Positions 1 to 9,700 of a DNA stretch of 64,000 bases are shown here, in pieces. A program made the position numbers and the translations under genes. Location of the stretch: assembly GCA_029204225.1 (NCBI GenBank), contig CM055101.1, positions 35,705,648 to 35,769,647 of the forward strand, written 5' to 3'. Position 1 is the first letter of the stretch; each line of letters starts with the position of its first letter. This stretch comes from Diphasiastrum complanatum. Lineage: Eukaryota; Streptophyta; Lycopodiopsida; Lycopodiales; Lycopodiaceae. The notes below the pieces were generated by a model that was not told the DNA's origin, did no database searches, and was given only the letters and a program-made list of their open reading frames with translations.

Positions 1-115
1 ACAGATTGATGTCTGACAACAAATTTCTCAACCAAAACACTTCCTTAATAGATTGAGAAGCAACGATGTATTCTGCTTCAGTAATAAATCCAACATAACC
101 AACGTCGTTGCTAAA
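1..115 (-). pseudogene. Ty1/copia RNase H fragment, runs off the left edge
   Basis: Read on the minus strand, this stretch encodes a recognisable piece of copia RNase H: an EAEYIVASQ block (family form STEAEYIAASEA) followed by KEVFWLRNLL. It is cut by the window edge on one side and fades into unrelated DNA on the other. In the intact family this region is the RNase H catalytic neighbourhood that degrades the RNA template during reverse transcription. Only a fragment is visible, so it is a relic. The assignment rests on the motif string alone. Confidence 0.6.
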
Positions 116-539
116 CGGGTCACTTATACCACCTCGTTCTTAATTACCACTTAAAACTAGCACCCCTCGGCTCAACTTTTCTTTTAATGCTATCTTTAAT
201 TACCATAATAATGCCATCACTTTGGCCCCCTCACATCGTATGTCCGGATCGACTCGCAACACCGCAAAGCCGCAAAACATCGCAAAAATGCAACATACCT
301 GCTAATGCACAATAGTATTGAAATGTTCCTAGTTACCTTAGTTAAACCAAAAAAACTTATATAACAACATCTAATTATTACCAGTAATTATCCAGCACAA
401 AGTTTGTCATTTCCTTCCAAAACAAATATATATTATTTTCTTAATGTTTTTTTTTTTTTTTCCCATTATTGTTGCCTCGTAACCCAATTTTGTTCCCTTT
501 TTTTCCTTTCCCATAAAATTCCTCTTTGCTTTTTGTAGA
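116..539. other. AT-rich stretch without a recognised gene
   Basis: No coding signature, RNA gene or clear repeat is seen. A pyrimidine-rich run (T/C from about 446 to 535) ending in TTTTTGTAG precedes the Q-rich exon at 540 and looks like a splice acceptor tract. Confidence 0.4.
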
Positions 540-686
540 AGATTGCAGACTGTGAGAACCACGTGGGCATTTGCAGTGCAGATGCAGCAACAACAACCAC
601 CACAGCCGCAGATGGAACAACGTACATCACCCTATCAGCAAGGATGGCAAATGATGCAAGGCCAGATGCCACAACAACCATTCTAG
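540..686 (+). CDS. Orphan Q-rich terminal exon or gene fragment, unrecognised
   Basis: A long T/C tract ending in TTTTTGTAG is followed by an open frame encoding a Gln/Met/Pro-rich tail. It contains VQMQQQQPPQPQMEQ, then SPYQQGWQMMQGQMPQQPF and a TAG at 684-686. Composition, a plausible acceptor and a clean stop suggest the last exon of a gene whose other exons lie outside the window or are lost. No domain is present. Q/M-rich C-termini occur in RNA-binding proteins and transcriptional co-activators, so family assignment is not possible. It lies upstream of a copia LTR end, so it may be a fragment captured or stranded by retroelements. The minus-strand reading of the same stretch is a shadow. 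Confidence 0.35.
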   Translation, partial: RLQTVRTTWAFAVQMQQQQPPQPQMEQRTSPYQQGWQMMQGQMPQQPF

Positions 687-1059
687 CGGCAAATACGTTA
701 GCCGGAAGATGTGTGCAGATTTTGTAGTCAAATTTTTATCTCAGCATGATATTTACTGACAAAATTGGAACCTCAATTTCCTATGTGTCTTGCAATGAAA
801 CCAAAAGTTAAAATAGCAATGATCGACTTATACAGTGCTTTCTAAATTTGACGGTACCACGTGTGCCCAGTTCTAGAATTATCGGGCCATCTTTCTTTTA
901 CGAGCCCTTTGAGTGCTCTTAAGTAATTTTATCTTTGTACTTGCTAATAAGTGTGAATATACAGTGTGAAAGAGCACTTCTGTCTTGTCTTGTCTTGTTG
1001 CACTTGATGTTGTGTTGTGGTGATTGATTCGGTCGGGTTTATAAATTGTATTCTCAACT

Positions 1060-1072
1060 TGGTATCAGAGCC
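1060..1072 (+). other. Copia primer-binding site (tRNA-iMet) after an LTR end at 1056
   Basis: TGGTATCAGAGCC is the standard plant copia primer-binding site, complementary to the 3' end of initiator methionine tRNA. It follows an LTR-like terminus, TTCTCA, ending at 1056. The upstream start of this LTR could not be fixed because no second LTR copy is present in the window. The site marks the 5' end of the element whose gag stub is at 2286. Confidence 0.7.
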
Positions 1073-2285
1073 TTTGGTGGCTACAATCACCGGACAAGGA
1101 CGAATAGCTGCAAATTCACGACGGTTTGCTTGCTGGATAGCACAAATCGAGTTGTGGAAATTCGAAGAATTTTCTCAAAACTCTATTGTGGACAGAATAG
1201 AAGCTAAATCGAAGCCTAAAATTCCATAGGAAGACTGCCTGGAGTTTGCGACATGTATGCAATCAATCCATCGTTATTTCAAAAACGGTTTGAAGCACAG
1301 TAGGGCGACCTCAATCTAATTTAGAACTGCGGAAAAATCTGAGACAAGGGCTGAGAAAATTTCAAGAAAGGTGTATTTCTTGAAAGCTAGGGTCTGAAGG
1401 AGTAGTAACTCGGATCTTTCTCATTTCATAACCTTTTCAACTGTGAAAGCTTGCTATTGGGCTCCCTAGTGAGAAGAATAATTTGTCAACAGGCTGTGGG
1501 TAGCCACGAAGAGGTATGGAAGCCTGGTCGCATCTTGGAGAGCAACAAAGAGGGTTTAAAGCCCTTCCACCATAGCTAAAATCAGGAAGAGGAGCCGTGG
1601 AGGCTCGCGCGTAGCCAGTGTGTGGAGGAAGGTAGCATCATCTCCAAGTGTCTAGTGGCTGTAGGAGCGCTGGTTGGCGCTTTAAGAGAAGGGTAGGTCG
1701 TTGGATTTGAAGCCATGGTGATCAATGGCTGAAATCGATTAATCGAGGAGTGATCTAGGTCATCAGATATCAAGTGGCCATTGGATGGCAAGTGAAGGAA
1801 CCCAAAAGAGGTTGAAGGGGTCTAAAAGGCATATTAGGCCTTCAACTTCTTTAAAAGTTTTCAATTTGATATAGGAGTTGGGTCCTGACTTTTGTAAGTC
1901 TTTTCAAGTTGAAAAAATAGTTCAAAAACTAAAAGTGCCTCTATTTGCACCTCCTTTAGCCTATTTTGGCCAAACGAAAGGCTATAGCCTCTAAACGAAG
2001 GGCACCCTGATTGTACCTGCAATTATGGTACGTCAAAATAGAGTGATTGCTGTGGAGAAAGTGCTCGGAGCACGACAAAAATGATTTCACCATTCTTTTG
2101 GGCACGTAGTCGGGAGTTGGTGACAAGGAGCATTTCGGAAGGCGATGCCGATTTGGCTTTCAATTTGGCGGAAAAGCGACGGGTGGCCTGGTAAGCAAAA
2201 AAATGCAGGTCATTATTTTTTATTCCTGACATCATTGTTGGCCTCGACATACAGTTTATAGCCTACAGGTGCAGTTTCAAGCATT
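1073..2285 (+). other. Untranslated leader of a degenerate copia element
   Basis: About 1.2 kb lies between the primer-binding site and the gag stub. No sustained open frame or recognised domain was found; short frames on both strands look like chance. Other copia elements in this window also have long leaders (about 0.8-1.05 kb), so this fits the local pattern. Confidence 0.45.
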
Positions 2286-2530
2286 TTGGAAATGGCAAAT
2301 ATCAATGAGACAATTTTGGGCGATGCAAGCAAACTTGATGGGGCATCTAACTACAACATCTGGAAATTCAAAATGAAGAGCATTTTGATGGAGAAGGAGT
2401 TATGGGACATTGTTGCGGGCATTGAAGTCCGGCCTAATACCACTCCAGCTGATATGAGGGCCTTTGACAAGTAGGCGCAGAGAGCATTGTCCTTGATCAA
2501 TCTTTCAGCTTTGGATAGCTGAGTTTCCCA
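2286..2530 (+). pseudogene. Copia gag N-terminal stub
   Basis: The frame opens with MEMANINETILGDASKLDG and continues with the copia gag hallmark of a small Asn-Tyr plus Trp-Lys motif (SNYNIWKFKM), then MEKELWDIVAG. A TAG stops it at 2474 after AFDK. The next codons, including QRALSLINLS, still resemble gag (family form KALALIxLS) until a TGA near 2520. Homology then ends, so only about the first 80 residues of gag remain. It belongs with the primer-binding site at 1060. In intact elements this domain helps build the virus-like particle. Confidence 0.65.
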
Positions 2531-2830
2531 TCCCCCAATGGAGCGATGGAGGAGCCTTGAAATACAAAACTAGGCTTTTCATTAGTATAGTAAAATTTTG
2601 AATACATGGTGTGTTGAGCCACCACGAAAGCTGTGAGAACTTTCTATGGGCTAATTCTAAGACTACAAAATATCCTCTAGCCACGTTTTGGACGACCTGG
2701 GACTCCTATTTATGGGCAATTTTATGTCAGTTTTATCATAAGTAGCCATATTTTATAGAATTGTGAAAATTACTGCCTATATAAGTCTGATTTTTCCTAT
2801 GGAAAATTTGGCTAACATTATATTCGCATA
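2531..2830. other. Unassigned sequence
   Basis: This stretch between the gag stub and an antisense copia relic shows no recognised coding or repeat structure. Confidence 0.35.
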
Positions 2831-2849
2831 ATATGTGGAGTTGATCAAT

Positions 2850-3450
2850 GTCGACTCCTCCATAGCATGAGTAGGTCCATTGTATTCCAAATGTATATCA
2901 TGACTTTCATAAGAGCCATTCAATGCAACATACCAAGATTAGACATGAACTAGTTTAAGGAGCTAAAGCAAATGCTATATATAGTCCACATGGTACAAAT
3001 TATTGCATACATGAGAGATTTTAGGATAGAATGTTATGGGTAGTATCTCATCTGCTAATTTTTCTCCCTTGTTTGAAGGTATTGCTCCTTCAATAATTTT
3101 AATCCTAGATCCATAGGCAAGTGAATAAGCTTGCAATTTATCATATTATATCTAGAAAGTATATCAAGATTATACCTTTGTTCAGTGATATACATCAGCG
3201 TTTTGGATTATAACCTAGCTAAATGAAAAATGTGTTTAATCTCTGAAACCAAGCTCTTGTTGATTGCTTCAGACCATAAAGTTATTTATGTAGTTTGCTT
3301 ACATGATTTTTCTTTCGATTGAATACTCAACCCTCTGGTTGTATCATGTAAATATATCCTTCGATTACTCTATTAAAGTAAGTTGTATGTATATCTAATT
3401 GATTCTGATTTGTACATGCTACTTACTAAATCAATCTATCATTTTTATTG
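2850..3450 (-). pseudogene. Antisense copia RT/RNase H relic
   Basis: Reading the minus strand from about 3440 downwards gives, in scattered frames, the C-terminal half of a copia pol. The order is LDIHTTYFN (family MDVKTAFLNG), EGYIYMIQPEG, LYGLKQS.RAW, NMINCK...PMDLG, SLMYAIICT and MSNLGMLHW. These blocks are in correct order, but the YVDD region is missing and stops and frameshifts are frequent. It is an old fragment with an internal deletion, probably interrupted by the plus-strand LTR that follows it. Confidence 0.65.
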
Positions 3451-3769
3451 TGTTCAATATTATGTCAGAATGTATGCTTCTCTATAGTTATTTGCAACTG
3501 ATAAATCTCTTATTGTTTTGTCTGTTTTGTTGAATCCATCAACACTGCAATATTCAATACATCATTGTTTGGCTACGAAATCACTTTAGTGCTAACAATT
3601 TCAAAATTGGTTACTAAAAGATTTAATGTGACTTCTATCATTATAGCTTTGTTCAATATTGATAGGCATAGTCATGCATTAGGAAAGAAGGCTTATTCCA
3701 CTACGCTCGATAGTTCACTTACAGTCTTCGACTTATCGAACTGACTCATTTTACTTCCCTCTTTCAACA
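3451..3769 (+). repeat. Probable 5' LTR of the copia element at 4825
   Basis: The right end is well placed: CTTTCAACA ends at 3769, directly before a tRNA-iMet primer site. The left end is an estimate at a TGTT after the antisense relic. The stretch with GATAGGCATAGTCATGC near 3661-3680 has a clear relative near 24682, indicating a repeated LTR family. No matching 3' LTR was confirmed downstream of this element. Confidence 0.45.
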
Positions 3770-3782
3770 TGGTATCAGAGCA
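3770..3782 (+). other. Copia primer-binding site (tRNA-iMet)
   Basis: TGGTATCAGAGCA abuts the LTR end CAACA. The leader from here to the gag start at 4825 is about 1.04 kb and shows no convincing coding sequence. Confidence 0.75.
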
Positions 3783-4824
3783 TTAAGAGATTCAAATTTG
3801 AATGTTGGGTACTTTGAATCTAGACCCAAAAATAGTAGGGTTTACCATTTGGAGGGAAAACCAAGTGGCCAAATAGGGTTTGGACTTGTTATAAAAGGAG
3901 AAAATTCGTGGAGAGACACATCTTCTCTCTTCTTTCTCTCATTTCATCATTATACATGGTTCTCTTTGGGTTCTACTACTCATTGGTGCACTCTCATGAT
4001 GTTATCTTGCAATTCTATGTATAGAATGATCATTTATTGCTATTTTTGGTTCCCTAGCAACCATATACTATGTTTTGGTTCATGTTTCATCAGTATCTCT
4101 TAGAGTTTGCATCTCATTTTGTATGTAGATGCTGATTTTTCTACTTTGGCAGGATTCTTGGTTTGCTCCTTTTTGTAACCAAAGATCAGGGACATGGATT
4201 GGATCTTGAATGATCTGAAATCCTTCACATGGCATCATAGCTATTGTGTTTCAGGTTATGAAAGGATCAGCCATCTTTAGCAAGGATTTGGAGGAGTTAC
4301 CAATGCTAGAGCATGCTAGATTGATCTCTACTCAAAAATCAGCATTTTTGCATGTTTAGAATTGATCTTTTGTAGGTCAAAGCTCAATATAGGATTATAT
4401 ACTTGATCAATTCCAATTTCACACTTGGTTTACTAAAATTAGCCAATTTTGGGTGCATTAGGAAGGTCTCATTGGAGGCTACAAGATGTTATATTTTTAG
4501 AAATTGTATGTAGAATTTGAGACATTTAATTTTTTGTGATTTTGTCAAAACCCTAATTTTGATTGGATCTCTAGTTTGTGAGGTTATTGAGGCTCATTTG
4601 AGTGTGTTTCAATCTTAGGAAGTGGCAAGAATCATTAGATTGAGGATAGATCATAGGTTGATCAAGATCTCACTATTCTATGTGTTGATTTTCTAGTTAG
4701 AAGTCTAGAAGAGATTTGAGAGGTTCCATATCTTTGTGATTTCTTCTTGAGTTCATTTGTTGACATTCAAGAGAGTGCTTTGTGCATTGGAACAGGTTGA
4801 AAGAGAAGATCAGGTCATTGCAAC

Positions 4825-6075
4825 ATGGCTACAAGTGGTGGATTCATGTTGGAAGGCAATGATAGGCTTACCTCAAGTAACTATTCATTATGGAAAGTGA
4901 GGATGGAATCACTTCTTGAGATGAATGATGTTTTGGATATTGTTGTAGATTTGGAGGAGAGACCAACAACTCAACAAGATACAATGAGGTATGACAAGAG
5001 GGCCAAAAGGGCTCTACACATGATTAAGATGAATGTTACCAATGAACTTCTCAAGGATATTGGTAAGTGCACATCATCTTTGGAGGCTTGGGAAGCTTTG
5101 AAGAAGCTTTATGAATCCAAGTCTACATCAAGAGTGCATACTCTTAGGAGGCAAATCTTTCAAAGTTTGCAAAAGAAGGAAGAGAGTACTCATGCTTTTG
5201 TTTTGAGGGTTAAAGCATTCAATGACGAGTTAGCATGTATTGATGAAAGCATTAAGGAGGTAGAACTTTTCAAGTTATACTTAATGGCTTGTTGGATGAT
5301 CATGTTAATCTTGTTCAAAGTTTTGTTTTCAAAAGACTTTGCCAAGTATTGTGGATTTGCAAGAGATCTTGGTGAATGAGGAGTATAGGCTTCAATCAAG
5401 AAGAGGTGGATCTACATCAACATCTCATTACGAAGAGGATGTTATGTTCATCAAAGGCAAGTTCAAGGGCAAAGGCAAAGGCAAGTGGTCTAAAGGGAAA
5501 GATCAAGGTGAGACATCCTCTTTTGGCAAAAGAAAGATAATTCTAAGTTAAAGTGCTTTTATTGTGGAATCAAAGGGCATTTTGCTAATGAATATTTGAA
5601 GAAGCAAAGAGATGAAGGTAGCAAGCAAATCAACTTTACTACTAATGATGAGGATCGAGGTGGTTGTGATTTTCTTTTGATGTGTTCTTCAAGTCTAATA
5701 TCAAGTGAAGGTGACAAATATTCATGGTGGATTGATAGTGGAGCTAGTTCACATATGACTAGTCACAAGGACTTCTTTACTTCTTTGGTCACTTACGATG
5801 GAGCCAAGAAAGAAATTCACATGGCCAATGGTGGTGAGTGTGTGATTGAAGGTATTGGTTCAATTCCTATTTGTCTTTCTACTAATAGGAAAGCAAGACT
5901 TGATGGTGTTCTTTACATTCCTTCACTTTCAAAGAATTTGCTAAGTGTTGGTCAAATGATAGAGAAAGGATACATGGTAAAGTTTGGTGGTGATGCTTGT
6001 TTCATTACAAAGGAGGAAATCTTGGTTGCTAGGGGCAATAGACAAGGTAGACTTTTCAAGCTTGATGCTTATTAG
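4825..6075 (+). pseudogene. Copia gag, zinc knuckle, protease and pre-integrase start, frameshifted
   Basis: gag starts at 4825 (MATSGGFMLEGNDRL), with the gag motif NYSLWKVRME and the ALHMIKMNVTNELL block. The frame slips near 5270 and again by 5339, where LPSIVDLQEILVNEEYRL continues gag in another frame. A third frame carries a defective zinc knuckle, CFYCGIKGHFANEY, whose last cysteine is replaced by tyrosine. The aspartic protease follows, with WWIDSGASSHM, then the GVLYIPSLSKNLLSVGQM block leading into the pre-integrase region, ending FKLDAY plus stop at 6075. Integrase, RT and RNase H are absent; the sequence passes into a different module at 6076. The missing pol and shared design with the element at 14961-20196 suggest a non-autonomous lineage. 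Confidence 0.8.
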
Positions 6076-6538
6076 GTTTGATACTCATCTTCACCTATTC
6101 TACTTCATGTTGGATGGAAAGTTTGGAATCTATCTTTTGATTTATGATGGTGCCATCAATGACATTGTTTTCACTAATCTTTGTGGAAATTCGAGATCAA
6201 GCATTGTTGAGATCTTGTTGGATCTAGATCATATGTTTGAGAGGGAGTATTTCCATGGGTTCAGGTATAAAAATATTCATATCTTTGATATCTTCGATGA
6301 TCAAGAGAAAGGTAAGCAAGTCGAAGCGACTCACTTTGCTTTACTCACATGTTTTGGAAAATTTTCTTGTGTAGATGATGCTATGCAAGTGGATATTGGT
6401 TCTCATGGTTTTCATGCTGAAAAAGCAACTAATGGATCTGGAGAACAAAGTCTGTTCAATGACTTTGATGGTCAAGAGGAATATCAAGAGGTTGGTCTTA
6501 AAGGGCTTCAACAACACAAAAGGAAAGGTGGCAATTAA
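6076..6538 (+). pseudogene. Non-copia module after truncated copia coding region (copy 1)
   Basis: An open frame running through this stretch encodes HLFYFMLDGKFGIYLLIYDG followed by AINDIVF, then an acidic, unrecognised tail to 6538. It does not resemble integrase or RT. The opening block parallels the minus-strand ORF at 15929-16378 (SSYFMFDRKHVMNLTMSFDD followed by ASMNIVF) in sequence and in position after a copia gag-protease. A polypurine tract and probable LTR start follow at 6634-6644. Function is unknown. It could be a captured host fragment or a conserved noncoding tail that happens to be open. Confidence 0.5.
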
Positions 6539-6633
6539 GAGCTAGTCAAGAGCATCAAAGAAAGCTTATTTGGCAAAGATGTTATGGATATGTTTTTGCA
6601 GGTGTTTGAAGAATCAAGTAAGGTCAAAGGAGC

Positions 6634-6800
6634 AGCAAGGGAGTGTTATTCAAGTTTACTTTACTTGTTCTATTTCATGTTTGAGCTATTTCATGTGAAT
6701 GTGTGCAAATTGTCAAGATATGGACAAACTAGCTACAATGTCTTGCAATATCTTATTGTTGGAGTTGTACTAGCAATCTTGGCTGGGTTTGCTGATGGAA
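6634..6800 (+). repeat. Polypurine tract and probable 3' LTR start
   Basis: AGCAAGGGAG (6634-6643) is a good polypurine tract and is followed by TGTTATTCAAG, a typical LTR start, at 6644. The LTR end could not be located. The sequence was not convincingly matched to the proposed 5' LTR at 3451, so one of the two LTR assignments may be wrong or the 3' LTR may be truncated. Confidence 0.4.
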
Positions 6801-7015
6801 ATGAAGGGTTGAGGATACACAATGGGCGTAGACACTTCACTCGGAGGTAGGATGTGCTGCTAAGTTTTGTTAAGTTCAATGGTAGTGGCTTGGCGTTGTT
6901 GTGCTCAAGTAAAGACCCATGCTGCGACTTGCACGGAGCAGACATGCACACATCAATCATTACATCCTTAAGTTGATCATAAAGGTCAACTGGTTTTAGT
7001 TCTCAGTGGATACTT

Positions 7016-7423
7016 TTAGGGAGTCCAACCAAGAACAATTTGATGGCCATACGTTCTGGTGATATTTTCATCAACACATTCTACCTTGAGACGTTTGAAA
7101 TGCTCAATGTAGTTTCTAACAGACTCTTCGCGACACATCTTTATGTGTGTGATTTGTATGAATGGGCTTTGAGTCAGTTTGGATGGTTTAAAACACTTGA
7201 TAAGAGTGTCTTTGAGGGTATTCCAAGAACCAAGATCAAGAGCTTCCAGGTTGAGATACCACTCTTTGGCGATTCCATAGAGGACCATAGGAAATAATAT
7301 GAGCTTTTCAATTTCAGAAGTGTCTCCATAGAAGCGACATGCATTATCAAAGTCTTGAAGAAATCTAATTGGGTCAGCTCCATCGTACTTTGGTGCATCA
7401 ATGCGTGGAATTCTTTGTTCCAA
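7016..7423 (-). pseudogene. Ty3/gypsy retrotransposon gag fragment
   Basis: The 135-residue frame opens MEQRIPRIDAPKYDGADPI and contains the retrotransposon gag core: FLQDFDNACRFYG, AKEWYLNLE, SWNTLKDTLIKCF and a RNYIEHFKRLK block. This is the classic capsid-like domain. It stops after LGWTP, well short of a full gag with zinc knuckle. No matching minus-strand pol is adjacent; the neighbouring pol relic at 7640 runs the other way. It is therefore a detached fragment. Confidence 0.75.
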
Positions 7424-7639
7424 GTGTGGAGGTTAGGATTGGAAGATTCGACAAAGTGTCTTGATATGATAGCAGAATGAGAAACATAATAAAAATACAA
7501 ATGAACAGTACAACATCTCCTTTTGAGCTTCACTTTGATATGAGCTTTGTGGTAGCTCAATGTGGTTATTGCTCCTCTTTGGTTCTCTTCAACATAGGTG
7601 TGGTGGTTGCTTCCTTGTTCTAGCTTGCTTGGCTTGGAT
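7424..7639. other. Junction sequence between two opposed gypsy fragments
   Basis: No domain was recognised here. Short open frames on the minus strand overlap the gag fragment and look like shadows. Confidence 0.3.
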
Positions 7640-8302
7640 GGAGAGGTATGGCACATGAAAATGATGCTATATGGGTTACAGTTGACCATTTGACTAAATG
7701 GCCCATTTTATTTAGACCAAGGCAATTGCCAACAACACTAGAATTGGCATGGTTGTTTGTAGATGGGCTAATTAAACTTTAATGTCTACCTTCTGGCGTA
7801 ATCAATGACTGAGACAATAAGTTTGATGGAGATCGTCTTCATATCAAACTTAATATGATTACAATCGATGATTTACAAACGGTGGTCAAACAAAATAAGT
7901 AAATCAGATACTCAAAGATATGCTTCATGCATATGTCAGTAAAAAGCAAACAAATTGGAAAGAGCATCTTCCAATATTAGAGTTTGCTTATAATAGCACC
8001 AAACACTTTTAGCTATGGGATACAACCCATTTATGTTGATATATGGTTTCTAGCCATGCTCACCCACAACTATAGAATTTCAGCACGAGAAAGTTTATGC
8101 AGCTTGAAATTTTCTCGAAGACCTAACTTAGCTGGTAGAACATGCTAAGAACAATATTGTATGTTTACCATTTTTAGGAGATTAGGTGAAGTTTCCCTTC
8201 CTTTCAACTAGAACTTCCTACTAGTACTAAGGCAGATCCAATATTTCATGTTAGTCAATTATGGAGAGCCTTAACCAAATTAGATAATATGGTAGGGGGC
8301 AA
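7640..8302 (+). pseudogene. Ty3/gypsy integrase relic
   Basis: The plus strand encodes DAIWVTVDHLTKWPILF (integrase core, family VxVDRLTKxAHFI) and later NWKEHLPILEFAYNSTKH, the conserved late-integrase block. Further on comes FHVSQLWRAL, the usual lead-in to a chromodomain. Stops and frameshifts interrupt all of it. It continues after an inserted block at 9068, where LVKWK-like chromodomain sequence resumes. Confidence 0.7.
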
Positions 8303-8311
8303 TGTTTTAGT

Positions 8312-9067
8312 TGTTGATTTTACACGTGTCGACTGTCCACAACATGTACTTGTGATCTCCTAAGGTGTGTAGATGCACCAAGATCAAGACTAGATTGAGA
8401 TTCAAGATCTATCTTTGATTCTATGGCAAAAACACACTACTACATGCATTCAATCACTTCCAACTCTCACTCACACATGTGGGAAGTGTTCCAAAAATAA
8501 TCTAAGTAAAAACAAGCTGCTCTCCTTGGGTAGAGAGAGAAAATCATCATGAGCTCTTGGGTAGAGAGAGAAAGCTAGAAAACCAATTACTCACAAAATC
8601 CACTCAATCTCAAAATCAATTAGATCCAAATGAGAAGTACAATGATACTCGTAGATCCACGAGCTACCACTATGCTTAACTATGATTGGACCACACTTTT
8701 GCCACCTCTTAATCCTATTGGACCATTGATCCATTCACCTCTAAATTCTATTGGACCATTTTCAAGCAAACCTCAACTTCTACTGGACCCCTCAAGGTTC
8801 CACCTCTAAATCCTATTGGACCTCTTAAATTTCATCAAACAAAAGTATTACACTTGTCTACACTCTAATTGGCACGAGTTTAGCCTCTTACTCTATTTTG
8901 GCATAGTGGCATTACAAGTGGAAATGGGTAATTTGCCATCTATGCCAAATTTGGTCCTATCAACATCCTACACCTAGATGCTTGATATAAAAGCATAAGA
9001 CCCCTATATCTAACATAGATAATCTTTTTCAATTCTTCACACTAGTTACTCCATTGGATTTTCAACA
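8312..9067 (+). repeat. Putative solo LTR inserted in the gypsy relic
   Basis: This 756-bp block interrupts the gypsy frame. Removing it restores a sensible reading (..NVLV joined to LPQELEIILGSK). It starts TGTTGA and ends TCAACA, the inverted termini expected of an LTR. The flanking 5-mers (TTAGT and ACTTC) do not match, so a clean target duplication is lacking and strand is uncertain. Inside are short repeated strings (TATTGGACC several times at 8710-8825; CTTGGGTAGAGAGAGAAA twice at 8525-8575). Confidence 0.45.
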
Positions 9068-9258
9068 ACTTCCACAAGAACTAGAAATTATTCTTGGTTC
9101 TAAATAGGATCAAACATGTCATACCTTGTATCAGGAATATTTGATCAAGTGGAAGGATCTGGTTGTTGAGAATGCAAATGGAAAAGAGGTAGTGTTCTTC
9201 ACAAGTTATTTCCAACTTTTATCTTAGCAGACCAAGATGGTGCTTAAGGGGGAGGGAG
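9068..9258 (+). pseudogene. Gypsy chromodomain remnant and polypurine tract
   Basis: After LPQELEIILG comes LYQEYLIKWKDLVVENAN, matching the chromodomain core (YLVKWKG..xxxxWE) of chromoviruses. In that family the domain targets integration to particular chromatin. The tryptophan of the usual WE is not visible. The frame breaks, and AAGGGGGAGGGAG near 9247-9258 is an excellent polypurine tract, directly before an LTR start. Confidence 0.65.
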
Positions 9259-9700
9259 TGTTACGAGCCTATAACTACAGTGCCAGCCCTTGAGGACGCT
9301 TAGGTATTAGAAACCACCGTTAGAATAGGATGGTGTAAGTAGCATGCAAAGTGCGTCGAGGCCTAACCTTAGCATGGGGCCCATAATGCCTGATTTAGGT
9401 ACAGTCATGCACACTAGCAGTTGGGTGTCCCATGACGTTGGCAGTTACTCGAGTGTGGTGTCACGATGCATGCTATCAATCTTACACTGGGCTAAGAGGG
9501 GTATTCTCTATAAGAGAGGATGTGATGGTTGGGGGCGGATCAGACTATGCTAGCTTTGATTGTAGCTTTAGGCATCTAACAATGGAGGCTTGGGGGATGA
9601 TGAACATTTTGTGGCTTCCACCACCATCACACTTGGGATGAGGGCATAGACTTGTTGTCATGCATCTAGGGTTGAAAATTACGATGTTTCATCTAGTGTT
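9259..9700 (+). repeat. 3' LTR of the gypsy relic, right end not fixed
   Basis: TGTTACGAGCC directly after a strong polypurine tract is a standard LTR start. A TATA-like CTCTATAAGAGAGG near 9508-9521 fits a promoter inside the LTR. No second copy is in the window, so the end near 9700 is only an estimate. Confidence 0.5.

Noticed and set aside
466-681. Minus-strand valine/alanine-rich open frame
   Set aside because: It is the antisense shadow of the CAA/CAG-rich exon at 540-686.
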